Source: Rhodovulum strictum
GTDB lineage: Bacteria; Pseudomonadota; Alphaproteobacteria; Rhodobacterales; Rhodobacteraceae
NCBI RefSeq assembly: GCF_009649175.1
Contig: NZ_WJPO01000005.1
Coordinates: 100,687-164,686, forward strand
DNA length: 64,000 nucleotides
Direction of reading: 5' to 3'
How positions within the stretch are numbered: position 1 is the first letter of the stretch; each line of letters opens with the position of its first letter. Made by a program: the position numbers and the translations under genes. This document shows positions 17,880 to 26,616 of the stretch, piece after piece. Under the pieces are notes generated by a model that had not been told where the DNA came from, searched no databases, and saw nothing but the letters and a program-made list of their open reading frames with translations.

Positions 17880-18629
17880 TCAATGGCCCAGATAGACTTC
17901 GATGACCTTGGGATCGTTCTTGACCTTGTCCATCTTGCCCTCGGACAGGGTCTTGCCCTGGTGCAGGACGGTGACGCGGGTCGCGATATCCTCGACAAAG
18001 CCCATGTCATGCTCGATCACGATGACCGAGCGGTGGTCGATGATGCGGTTCAGAAGCTCTGCGGTCTTCTTGCGCTCGGCCACCGACATGCCGGCAACGG
18101 GTTCGTCCAGCATCAGAAGTTCGGGATCCTGGATCAGCAGCATCCCGATTTCCAGCCATTGCTTCTGGCCATGGCTGAGAAAGGCGGCCTTTTCGTCCAG
18201 CAGATCGGCCAGAAAGATCGTCTCGGCGATCTCCTCGATCCGCGCCTTGACCTCGGCATCGCGGCGGAAGAACAGCGAGCCGAAGACCGAATGGCCGCGC
18301 GGATAGCTGAGTTCGAGGTTCTCGAAGACGCTGAGATCCTCGTAGACCGAGGGCGTCTGGAACTTGCGGCCCACGCCGGCCAGAACGATCTGGTCCTCGC
18401 GCATGGTCAGCAATTCCTGGTCCTTGAACCGGACCGAGCCGCTTGTGGCCCTAGTCCGGCCGCAGATCAGGTCCAGAACGGTGGTCTTGCCCGCACCGTT
18501 CGGCCCGATCATCACCCGGCATTCGTTGGGCTCGACATAGAAGGTCAGCCCGTCCACCGCCTTGAACCCGTCGAAGGAGACGGTCAGATCCTCGACCGAC
18601 AGTACGAAACTGGTCTGATGAATTGACAT
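17880..18629 (-). CDS. urtD: ABC transporter ATP-binding protein, UrtD type
   Basis: LivG/UrtD-like ATPase of 249 residues. Walker A is GPNGAGKTTVLDLICG, the Q-loop region GRKFQTPSVYED, the signature LSHGQKQWLEIGM and Walker B LLMLDEPVAGM. The SHGQKQ form of the signature is the one usually seen in UrtD. It follows the permease urtC by 9 bp and precedes urtE. Together they form the heterodimeric ATPase of the importer. Confidence 0.9.
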   Translation of the reverse strand: MSIHQTSFVLSVEDLTVSFDGFKAVDGLTFYVEPNECRVMIGPNGAGKTTVLDLICGRTRATSGSVRFKDQELLTMREDQIVLAGVGRKFQTPSVYEDLSVFENLELSYPRGHSVFGSLFFRRDAEVKARIEEIAETIFLADLLDEKAAFLSHGQKQWLEIGMLLIQDPELLMLDEPVAGMSVAERKKTAELLNRIIDHRSVIVIEHDMGFVEDIATRVTVLHQGKTLSEGKMDKVKNDPKVIEVYLGH

Positions 18630-18638
18630 GGGATCACC

Positions 18639-19820
18639 TCACTCGGCTGCGGCCTTGGCCGCCGGGCGGTCCGGGGCCGATGCGGAATTGGCGGGGACCG
18701 GCGCGGCGGGGGGCGTGGCCCCTGCCCCGCGACCGGCGAACAGCTTGCGCAGGCGCGGCCTGACCTGTTCGGACCAGAGCCCGGCAAGCCCGTTCGGAAA
18801 GAACATCACGACCGCGATGAACAGCGCGCCGAGGCCCAGAAGCCAAAGTTCGGGGAAGCTTTCCGAAAGCGTGGTCTTGGCCCAGTTGACCAGAAGCGTA
18901 CCATAAACCGCGCCCAGGATCGACAGGCGCCCCCCCACGGCGGCAAAGATCACCATCTCGATCGAGGGCACGATGCCGACCAGCGTGGGCGACATGAAGC
19001 CGACCTGAAGGGTGAACATCGCGCCGCCGATGCCAGCGAAGGCCGCGCCAAGGCAGAAGACGAAGACCTTGAAGCTGGCCACGTCATAGCCCGAGAAACG
19101 CACCCGGTCCTCCTGGTCGCGCATGGCGATCAGCAGGCGGCCCAGCTTGGAGCGGCGGACATATTGCGCGGCGAAGAGGCAGGCGAAGAGCAGCCCCGCA
19201 TTGACGAAGTAGAGGATTTCCTTGGCCTCGTCGCTGCGGATGTCCCAGCCCTTTAGCGTGCGCAGGTCGGTGATGCCGTTGACCCCGCCGGTAAAGCCCT
19301 GCTGGCCGATGATGAGAATGGTCAGGATCGCGGCGATGGCCTGGGTGATGATCGCGAAATAGACGCCCCCCACCCGGCGGCGGAACATCGCGACCCCGAT
19401 GATGAAGGCGAAGGCCACCGGCACCGCCACCACCGCGACCAGCGTGAAGGCCAGCGAGTTGAACGGCTCCCACCACCAGGGCAGCGCGGTGACCTGGTTC
19501 CAGTCCATGAAGTCGGGGATGCCCGGCGTGGACTGGATCGCGGTCGCCTCGGGCGTCGAGGCTTCGAGCTTGAGGAACATCGCCATGGCATAGCCGCCAA
19601 GCCCGAAGAACACCCCCTGCCCGAGGCTGAGGATTCCCCCAGCCCCCCAGCAGAGCACAAGGCCGATGGCGACGAAGGCATAGGACAGGTACTTGCCGAA
19701 CAGGTTCAGCCGGAAGCTGTCCAGCGCCATCGGCAGGATCAGGAAGATCACTGCGGCGAGCAGGCCGAAATAGATCGCCTCTTCGCGGGTCAGGAAGCGG
19801 GTCTTGCGGTCGCTTTGCAT
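18639..19820 (-). CDS. urtC: ABC transporter permease, UrtC type
   Basis: LivM/UrtC-like inner-membrane permease of 393 residues, with about ten hydrophobic segments including a first one at LLAAVIFLILPMALDSF. The conserved permease loop GEPVRVR-like region reads AMRDQEDRVRFSGYDVASFK. A low-complexity Ala/Pro-rich C-terminal tail follows residue about 365. It starts 10 bp after urtB and pairs with it to form the translocation channel. Confidence 0.9.
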   Translation of the reverse strand: MQSDRKTRFLTREEAIYFGLLAAVIFLILPMALDSFRLNLFGKYLSYAFVAIGLVLCWGAGGILSLGQGVFFGLGGYAMAMFLKLEASTPEATAIQSTPGIPDFMDWNQVTALPWWWEPFNSLAFTLVAVVAVPVAFAFIIGVAMFRRRVGGVYFAIITQAIAAILTILIIGQQGFTGGVNGITDLRTLKGWDIRSDEAKEILYFVNAGLLFACLFAAQYVRRSKLGRLLIAMRDQEDRVRFSGYDVASFKVFVFCLGAAFAGIGGAMFTLQVGFMSPTLVGIVPSIEMVIFAAVGGRLSILGAVYGTLLVNWAKTTLSESFPELWLLGLGALFIAVVMFFPNGLAGLWSEQVRPRLRKLFAGRGAGATPPAAPVPANSASAPDRPAAKAAAE

Positions 19821-19830
19821 GGGTCTTCCC

Positions 19831-20757
19831 TCACTTGCGGAGTTTAAGGGCGAACAGGCCCTGCGGGCGCAGCATCAGGATGCCGACGACCACCAGAAGC
19901 GTGATGACCTTGGCCATCGAGCCCGAGAGGAAGAATTCGAGGACGGATTGCGCCTGGCTGATCGTGAAGGCCGAGGCGATCGTGCCCAGAAGGCTGCCCG
20001 CGCCGCCGAAGACGACCACGAGGAAGGTATCGACGATGTAAAGCTGGCCCGAGGTCGGCCCGGTCGAGCCGATCATGGTGAATGCCGATCCCGCCACGCC
20101 CGCAATCCCGCAGCCGATGCCGAAGGTCAGCCGGTCGGTGCGTTCGGTATTGATGCCGACCGCACCGGCCATCACCCGGTTCTGGTTGATCGCGCGCACC
20201 TGCTGGCCCCAGCGCGAGCGGAACATCAGCGCATAGATAGAAACCGAGATCCCGACCGCCAGCACCATGACGAAGAGCCCATTGATCGGCACCTCGATCA
20301 TGTCGGTCAGCGGCAGCGAGCCCATCATCCAGTTCGGAATGGTGACGCCCACCTCGCGCGCGCCAAAGACCGAGCGGTAGATCTGTTGAAGGATCAGGCT
20401 CAGCCCCCAGGTCGCCAGCAGCGTGTCCAGCGGGCGGCGATAAAGATGCCGTATCAACCCCCATTCCACCAGCATCCCCAGCGCACCCGAGGCGAGGAAG
20501 GCCAGCACCATCGCGACGAAGAAATAGATCGAGAACAGGTCGGGCAGATGCGTGGCGAAGGCGTTGGACACCAGATAGGTGACATAGGCGCCGAGGATCA
20601 TGAACTCCCCATGCGCCATGTTGATGACGCCCATCTGGCCGAAGATGATCGCCAGACCCAGCGCCATCAGCACGAAGACCGAGAACAGTATCAGACCGGC
20701 GAAGCCCTGCATCGCGAAGATCGCGGTGAGCTCGCCCGCGGAATAGCCGGCAAACAT
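19831..20757 (-). CDS. urtB: ABC transporter permease, UrtB type
   Basis: LivH/UrtB-like permease of 308 residues with about eight membrane segments. The characteristic stretches GQMGVINMAHGEFMILGAY and the loop RSRWGQQVRAINQNRVMA are clear. The ATG at 20755-20757 has GGAGG about 9 nt upstream and is chosen over a start 6 codons earlier. It lies 81 bp downstream of the substrate-binding protein gene urtA, a gap large enough for mRNA processing that would favour excess UrtA. Confidence 0.9.
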   Translation of the reverse strand: MFAGYSAGELTAIFAMQGFAGLILFSVFVLMALGLAIIFGQMGVINMAHGEFMILGAYVTYLVSNAFATHLPDLFSIYFFVAMVLAFLASGALGMLVEWGLIRHLYRRPLDTLLATWGLSLILQQIYRSVFGAREVGVTIPNWMMGSLPLTDMIEVPINGLFVMVLAVGISVSIYALMFRSRWGQQVRAINQNRVMAGAVGINTERTDRLTFGIGCGIAGVAGSAFTMIGSTGPTSGQLYIVDTFLVVVFGGAGSLLGTIASAFTISQAQSVLEFFLSGSMAKVITLLVVVGILMLRPQGLFALKLRK

Positions 20758-20838
20758 CGGAAATCCTCCAGGCACGGGAAGGTAGGGGGAACGCGGCCCG
20801 GACAGCGGGACTTCTGCCGGGCCGCGCGGGTGCGCCGC

Positions 20839-22107
20839 TTACTGGTAGCCTTCCGGGAACGGATCGGGCTCGACCAGATCGGCGGTCTCGAAGACCACGT
20901 CATATTGCCCGTCCGCCCGGGCCCGGCCGACGCGGGTCTTGGACCACAGGTGATGGTTCTCGTGGATCTTGACATAGCCCTCGGGCGCGGTCGGAAGCTC
21001 GATGCCGGGCGAGGCCTCGCGTACCTTGTCGATGTCGAAGCTGCCCGCCTTCTCGACCGCCGCCTTCCACAGCCACGGCCCCAGATAGGCGGCTTGCGTC
21101 ACGTCGCCGATCACCATGTCGGCGCCCCACATCTTCTTGAACGCATCGACAAAGGCGATGTTGTTGGGATTGTCGAGCGACTGGAAGTATTTCATGCAGG
21201 CATAGGAGCCTTCGACATTCTCGCCGCCGATGCCGCGGATCTCGTCCTCGGTGACGGAGATCGTCAGCACGATGGGCGATTCCTTGGTCGGGTCGATGCC
21301 CGCGGCCTTGAGCTGCTTGTAGAAGGCCACGTTCGAGCCGCCGACGACGATGGCATAGATCACGTCGGGCTTGCGCAGCTTGATCTTGTTGATGACCGAA
21401 TTGAACTGCGTGTGGCCGAGCGGGTAGTATTCCTCGCCCACGACCTCGCAGCCCTCCATGAAGTTCTCGATATGCTTGCGGGCGATCTTGTTCGAGGTGC
21501 GCGGCCAGATATAGTCCGAGCCCAGCAGGTAGAAGCTTTTCGCGCCCTTGGTCTGGTTGACCCAGTCGAGCCCGGCAATGATCTGCTGGGTGGCTTCCTG
21601 GCCCGTGTAGATCACGTTCGGCGACTGTTCGAGCCCCTCGTAGAAGGTGGGATAGTAGAGCATGCCGTTATGCTGTTCGAACACAGGCAGCACCGCCTTG
21701 CGGCTGGCCGAGGTCCAGCAGCCCATGACGGAGGCCACCTTGTCGTTGACCAGCAGCTTGCGCGCCTTTTCGGCGAATGTCGGCCAGTCCGAGGCGCCGT
21801 CTTCCTGGATGAACTGTATCTTGCGGCCCAGCACGCCGCCCATCGCGTTGATCTGCTCGATGGCCAGTTTCTCGGCCTGGACCGAGCCGGTTTCCGAGAT
21901 CGCCATGGTGCCCGTGACCGAATGCAGGATGCCGATGGTCACCGTGCTGTCGGTGACGGCAAGCCCGGTCGTGTTGACCGCGGCAGTCGGGAAGTCCTGG
22001 GCGCGCAGCCCCCTCGGCGCAAACAGCGATGCGGTCAGCGCGGCACCGCCGGCCAGAACGGCGCGCCGGCTCATGCCCGGCATGGTGGGTTTGGAAAAAT
22101 CGGTCAT
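20839..22107 (-). CDS. urtA: urea/short-chain amide ABC transporter substrate-binding protein, UrtA type
   Basis: Periplasmic binding protein of 422 residues. The N-terminus holds a twin-arginine-like signal (SRRAVLAGGAALTASLFAP). The mature part has UrtA hallmarks: TVTIGILHSVTGTMAISE, GCWTSASRKAVLPVFE and YYPTFYEGLEQSPNVIYTG. It is first of the operon urtABCDE-fmdA-fmdB, all on the minus strand from 22107 to 15533. Ligand specificity in this subfamily covers urea and short amides and cannot be separated here. Its promoter region is shared with the divergent sensor kinase gene. Confidence 0.92.
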   Translation of the reverse strand: MTDFSKPTMPGMSRRAVLAGGAALTASLFAPRGLRAQDFPTAAVNTTGLAVTDSTVTIGILHSVTGTMAISETGSVQAEKLAIEQINAMGGVLGRKIQFIQEDGASDWPTFAEKARKLLVNDKVASVMGCWTSASRKAVLPVFEQHNGMLYYPTFYEGLEQSPNVIYTGQEATQQIIAGLDWVNQTKGAKSFYLLGSDYIWPRTSNKIARKHIENFMEGCEVVGEEYYPLGHTQFNSVINKIKLRKPDVIYAIVVGGSNVAFYKQLKAAGIDPTKESPIVLTISVTEDEIRGIGGENVEGSYACMKYFQSLDNPNNIAFVDAFKKMWGADMVIGDVTQAAYLGPWLWKAAVEKAGSFDIDKVREASPGIELPTAPEGYVKIHENHHLWSKTRVGRARADGQYDVVFETADLVEPDPFPEGYQ

Positions 22108-22207
22108 CTCGCCTCCTTGTCAGATCAGACTGGTCCGTGTGTGGGAGAGCGGCGGGTGTGATCCCCGCCCGTGACCTGAAGGCTCGCAGAGAATGCCGCA
22201 GTGCAGT

Positions 22208-22225
22208 ATACGTCGAATGACGTAT
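22208..22225. promoter_or_regulatory. 18-bp palindrome between urtA and the NCS1-sensor kinase gene
   Basis: ATACGTC-GAAT-GACGTAT is a perfect 7-bp inverted repeat with a 4-bp spacer, 100 bp upstream of urtA and 79 bp upstream of the sensor gene. It is the strongest palindrome in the 197-bp gap. A dimeric response regulator such as the adjacent LuxR-type protein is a natural candidate to bind it; that is an inference. Confidence 0.55.
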
Positions 22226-22304
22226 GGGACTGCGCGTTTTTCCACCTATCATCCCTTGCGGTGGGTGACCGCCGGGCGACGCCCGGGCGGTATGGCATGA
22301 CGGG

Positions 22305-25300
22305 ATGACAGGGAACATGCAGGTTCCGTTCAGCGCGACCGGCGGGCGGCGCAGCTATAACCGCTGGGTCGCCAACGAGACGATGGAGGATTTCGCGCTG
22401 CGCTTCACCGCGCGCCGCGCGCGCCGTTGGAGCCATGCGCGGGTTGCCAACACGGCGCTGGGCTCGATCTCGTTCCTGGCGCTGGAGGCAATCGGCGGCG
22501 CGATCACGCTGACCTACGGCTTTGATGCCGCGATCATCGCGATCATGCTGGTGGGGGCCGTGCTGTTCCTGACCGGCCTGCCGATCAGCTATTACGCCGC
22601 GCGCTACGGCGTCGATATCGACCTTCTGACCCGCGGCGCGGGCTTTGGCTATATCGGCTCGACCGTCACCTCGCTGATCTATGCCAGCTTCACCTTCATC
22701 TTCTTCGCGCTCGAGGCCGCGATCCTGGCGCTGGCGCTGGATCTGTGCTTCGGCATCCCGGTCACGCTTGGCTACATCCTGTCGGCGCTGATCGTGATCC
22801 CGCTGGTGGTGAACGGGTTTTCCAAGATCTCGGCGTTCCAGACCTGGACCCAGCCGTTCTGGATCGTGCTGCACCTGATGCCCTTTGCCTTTCTCGCCTG
22901 GGCGGGGACCGATCTGGGCGTCTGGACCGGGTTCGACGGCGCCCATGGCAAGGAGGGGGCGACGATCCTGATGATCGGCGCGGCCTCGGGCGTGGCGCTG
23001 TCGCTGATCGCGCAGATCGGCGAACAGGTCGATTTCCTGCGCTTCCTGCCCGAACCCAAGACGCGGGCCGAGCGGCGCAAATGGTGGGCGGCGCTGCTGG
23101 CCGCGGGGCCGGGCTGGTCGGTGCTGGGCGTGGCCAAGATGCTGGCGGGATCCTTTCTGGTGACGCTGGTGGTCGCGGCGGGCGTGCCTGCAAGGGACGC
23201 CACCGATCCGACGCGGATGTATCACACCGCCTTCGAACAGGTTCTGGCCTCGCCCGCGCTGGCGCTGGCGCTGACCGGGGCCTTCGTGATCCTGAGCCAG
23301 CTCAAGATCAACGTGACCAATGCCTATGCCGGCTCCATCGCCTGGTCGAACTTCTTCTCGCGGCTGACCCATTCCCATCCGGGCCGCGTGGTCTGGCTGG
23401 TGTTCAACGTCGCGATTGCGCTGATGCTGATGGAACTGGGCGTGTTCGGGGCGCTGGAACATATCCTGGGCCTTTATTCCCATGTCGCGCTGGCCTGGAT
23501 CGGGGCGCTGACCGCGGATCTGGTGGTCAACAAGCCGCTCGGCCTGAGCCCGCGGGGGATCGAGTTCCGCCGCGCGCATCTATACGACATCAACCCGGTC
23601 GGCATGGGGGCGATGGGCGGCGCGGTGGTGATTGCCTTTGTCGCCCATGGCGGGCTGATGGGCGAAACGGCCGAGGCGCTGTCGGCCTTCATCGCGCTCG
23701 GCACCGCCTTCGGCATGGCGCCGGTGATCGCCTGGGCCACGCGCGGGCAGTTCTACATCGCCCGCCCGCTGCCCCAGTTCGCTGCCCCCGCGCGGCACGA
23801 GACGGGCGCGACCTGCGCATGCTCGATCTGCGAATACCGCTTCGATGCCGAGGACATGACCCATTGCCCGTTCTATGCCGGGCCGATCTGTTCGCTGTGC
23901 TGCACGCTGGACAGTTCCTGCCGGGACAGTTGCAAGCCGCATGGCCGGGTCGATGCGCTGGCGGTGCGGATGCTGCACGCGGCCCTGCCCGACCCGGTGG
24001 CACGCGCGCTGATGTCGCGGCTGTCGGTCTTTTTGATCGGCACGGCGATTCCGGCGGCGATCATCGGGGGGCTTTTGCTGCTGGTGCGGGCGCATGCCGC
24101 CAGCCCCGATCTGGACGCGGTGCTGACGGTGATCTTCTGCACCGCGCTGGTGGTGATCGGGGTGATCGCCTGGACGCTGATCCTGGCCATCGAAAGCCAG
24201 CACAAGGCCCGGGACGAGGCCGACCTGCAAACCCAGCGGCTGCTGCGCGAAATCCGGGCGCATGAGCGCACCGATGCCCAGTTGCAGAAGGAAAAGGAAA
24301 AGGCCGAGGCCGCAAACCTGGCCAAGACGCGCTACATGGCCGGGATCAGCCACGAGCTGCGCACGCCGCTGAACGCGATCTACGGCTTTGCCCAGGTGCT
24401 GGAAAACAGCCCCGAGATCCCGGCCGGGCGGCGCGAGGCGGTGCGCGCGATAAGGCGCGGCTCGGAACATCTGGCGGGGCTGATCGAGAACCTGCTCGAC
24501 ATCTCGAAGATCGAGGCCGGGCGGCTGGAAATCTATCGCGACCGGATCAACCTGCCGATCCTGTTGCGCCATGTCGCGGCGATCTTCGAGGCCCCTGCAC
24601 GCGAGAAGGGGCTGGATTTCGGCATCCATACCAGCGGCAATCTGCCCGAATGGATCGATTTCGACGAGAAGCGGCTGCGCCAGATCCTGATCAACCTGCT
24701 GTCGAACGCCATCGGCTATACCGAGCGCGGCTCGGTGTCGCTGAGCGTGCGCTATCGCAACGAGGTGGCGGTGATCGAGGTCAGCGACACCGGCATCGGC
24801 ATCGCGCCCGATCAACTGGACCGGATCTGGAAACCCTTCGAGCGGCTGACGCCCCGGGGCGGCGGGCCGGGCTCGGGGCTGGGGCTGACGATCACGCGGC
24901 TGCTGGTCGAGATCCTGGGCGGCGAGATCACCGTGGACAGCGTGCCGGGCGAGGGCACGACCTTTCGCGTGCGGCTGATGCTGCCCTCGGTGCTGCCCGA
25001 GGCCGACCAGCCCCGCGCCGCCGCGCCCGCGCCCGAGCGGCTGAAGGCACGGGGCTATCTGGGGCCGCGCAAGACGATCATGGCGGTCGATGACGATCTG
25101 GACCATCTGCGGCTGCTGGATACCGTACTGCGGCCGATGGGGTTTCTGGTGCAGACCGTTCCCGATGCCGAAACCGCGCTGGGTATCCTGGACGATTGCG
25201 CGCCAGACCTGTTCCTGCTCGACATCGACATGCCGGGAATGGATGGCTGGGAACTGGCGCAGCGGCTGCGCGCCCGGCCCGAGCACCGATCGACGCCCAT

Positions 25301-25691
25301 CGTGATGGTCACGGGCCACGCGCTGGAGGCGCGGATGCCGGTCGACCGCGAAGGGCAATATGATGCCTTCGTGGTCAAGCCCTATTCGCTGCGCGACGTG
25401 CTGGTGCGGCTGGCGGATCTGATGAAGATCGAACTGGTCTTCGACGACCCCTTCGCCGCCGAGACCGCGCCGGTCGCCCCGCCCCCCGCCATCGCGCCCG
25501 AGACGCTGACCCGGCTTCAGGGGCTGGCCGGGATCGGCCATGCCGCGGGCGTGAGGCGCGAACTGGACGCGCTGGACGCAGATGGCGCGCTGGATCCCGC
25601 GACGCTGGCGCGGCTGCGCGACCGGCTGGCCGAGTTCGACATGGCCGGGATCCTGCGCCTGCTCAAGGAGATGACCCGCGATGCTGCCTGA
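22305..25691 (+). CDS. hybrid sensor: NCS1-type transporter / Cys-rich module / histidine kinase / receiver
   Basis: A 1128-residue membrane sensor. Residues about 20-495 form an NCS1 (purine/cytosine/hydantoin permease) transporter with about 12 hydrophobic segments. Residues 504-543 are a cysteine-rich module with nine Cys in the pattern CxCxxC-x11-C-x7-CxxCC-x5-CxxxC, likely metal binding. Two more membrane helices (about 570-635) and a coiled segment lead to HisKA (SHELRTPLNAIYGF, His683), HATPase_c (VSDTGIGIAPDQ, GSGLGLT) and a receiver (LLDIDMPGMDGW, Asp973). A 90-residue tail follows, possibly an Hpt-like bundle but with no clear His motif. The start may be ATG 22305 or 22317. It overlaps the response regulator gene by 11 bp and is divergent from urtABCDE-fmdAB. 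Confidence 0.9.
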   Translation: MTGNMQVPFSATGGRRSYNRWVANETMEDFALRFTARRARRWSHARVANTALGSISFLALEAIGGAITLTYGFDAAIIAIMLVGAVLFLTGLPISYYAARYGVDIDLLTRGAGFGYIGSTVTSLIYASFTFIFFALEAAILALALDLCFGIPVTLGYILSALIVIPLVVNGFSKISAFQTWTQPFWIVLHLMPFAFLAWAGTDLGVWTGFDGAHGKEGATILMIGAASGVALSLIAQIGEQVDFLRFLPEPKTRAERRKWWAALLAAGPGWSVLGVAKMLAGSFLVTLVVAAGVPARDATDPTRMYHTAFEQVLASPALALALTGAFVILSQLKINVTNAYAGSIAWSNFFSRLTHSHPGRVVWLVFNVAIALMLMELGVFGALEHILGLYSHVALAWIGALTADLVVNKPLGLSPRGIEFRRAHLYDINPVGMGAMGGAVVIAFVAHGGLMGETAEALSAFIALGTAFGMAPVIAWATRGQFYIARPLPQFAAPARHETGATCACSICEYRFDAEDMTHCPFYAGPICSLCCTLDSSCRDSCKPHGRVDALAVRMLHAALPDPVARALMSRLSVFLIGTAIPAAIIGGLLLLVRAHAASPDLDAVLTVIFCTALVVIGVIAWTLILAIESQHKARDEADLQTQRLLREIRAHERTDAQLQKEKEKAEAANLAKTRYMAGISHELRTPLNAIYGFAQVLENSPEIPAGRREAVRAIRRGSEHLAGLIENLLDISKIEAGRLEIYRDRINLPILLRHVAAIFEAPAREKGLDFGIHTSGNLPEWIDFDEKRLRQILINLLSNAIGYTERGSVSLSVRYRNEVAVIEVSDTGIGIAPDQLDRIWKPFERLTPRGGGPGSGLGLTITRLLVEILGGEITVDSVPGEGTTFRVRLMLPSVLPEADQPRAAAPAPERLKARGYLGPRKTIMAVDDDLDHLRLLDTVLRPMGFLVQTVPDAETALGILDDCAPDLFLLDIDMPGMDGWELAQRLRARPEHRSTPIVMVTGHALEARMPVDREGQYDAFVVKPYSLRDVLVRLADLMKIELVFDDPFAAETAPVAPPPAIAPETLTRLQGLAGIGHAAGVRRELDALDADGALDPATLARLRDRLAEFDMAGILRLLKEMTRDAA

Positions 25692-26601
25692 GAGCTTTCC
25701 CCCGGCCCTGCCCGCCCGCTCGATCGCGCTGGTGATCGACGACGCCCCCGAAACGCTGGGGCTGATCTCCGCGGCGCTGGAGGATAACGGCATGACGGTG
25801 CTGGTCGCACGTTCCGGTCCCGAGGGGATCGACCTGGCGCGGCGGGTGCGGCCCGACGTGATCCTGATGGATGCGATGATGCCCGGCATGGACGGGTTCG
25901 AGACCTGCCGCATCCTGAAATCCGGGCCGCGGCCCGAACCCGCGCCGGTGATCTTCATGACCGGGCTGACCGAGTCCGAACATATCCTGAAGGGGCTGCG
26001 CGCGGGCGGGGTCGATTACATCGCCAAGCCCGTGGTGGTGGACGAACTGATCGCGCGCATCATCACCCATGTCCTGAACGCCCGCGCCGTCGCCTCGGCC
26101 CGATCGGCGCTGGAACAGGCGGGCCAGAGCGTGCTGGCCTTTGCGCCGGACGGGCGGCTGGCCTGGGGCTCGCCCGGGGCGCTGGCGCTGCTGGAAACCC
26201 CCGAGGGACGGATGCTGGTGGCCGAGGGGCGCGCCCTGCCCGCGCTGGCGCGCTGGCTGGCCGGGCTGGCCGATCAGCCGATTTCCAGCGCGCCGCCCTT
26301 TGCGGGCGCGGGGCTCGCCCTGCGCTATCTGGGCCAGAACCCCGGCGAGGTGATCCTGCGCATCCGCCGCCATGGCGAGGGCGAGAACGAGGCGCAACTG
26401 GCGCAGGCCTTCGGGCTGACCGACCGCGAGGCCGAGGTGCTGTTCTGGCTGACCCGTGGCAAGACCAATCGCGACATCGCCGAGATCCTGAACCTCAGCG
26501 CGCGCACGGTGAACAAGCATCTGGAACAGGTGTTCCACAAGATGGGCGTGGACAACCGCACCTCGGCCGCGGTGATCGCCGACCGGCTGCTGAACGCCTG
26601 A
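25681..26601 (+). CDS. response regulator with LuxR-type DNA-binding domain
   Basis: A 306-residue regulator: receiver domain (about 14-125; acidic pair D20-D21, phospho-acceptor D64 in ILMDAMMPGMDG, Lys in IAKPV), a middle part of about 100 residues resembling a small PAS-like fold, and a C-terminal LuxR helix-turn-helix (LTDREAEVLFWLTRGK, then RDIAEILNLSARTVNKHL). It overlaps the sensor gene by 11 bp and so is its likely partner. Probable targets are the divergent transporter-formamidase operon and its own promoter. The gene ends 15 bp from the convergent esterase. Confidence 0.92.
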   Translation: MLPESFPPALPARSIALVIDDAPETLGLISAALEDNGMTVLVARSGPEGIDLARRVRPDVILMDAMMPGMDGFETCRILKSGPRPEPAPVIFMTGLTESEHILKGLRAGGVDYIAKPVVVDELIARIITHVLNARAVASARSALEQAGQSVLAFAPDGRLAWGSPGALALLETPEGRMLVAEGRALPALARWLAGLADQPISSAPPFAGAGLALRYLGQNPGEVILRIRRHGEGENEAQLAQAFGLTDREAEVLFWLTRGKTNRDIAEILNLSARTVNKHLEQVFHKMGVDNRTSAAVIADRLLNA

Positions 26602-26616
26602 CGCAGCTTGCCGACC

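Noticed and set aside
19804..22161. Plus-strand open frame of 785 codons.
   Set aside because: Antisense shadow of urtB and urtA, both of which have strong motifs and ribosome sites.
23580..25958. Minus-strand open frame of 792 codons.
   Set aside because: Antisense shadow of the hybrid sensor kinase; composition is Arg/Gln/His-rich with no domain.
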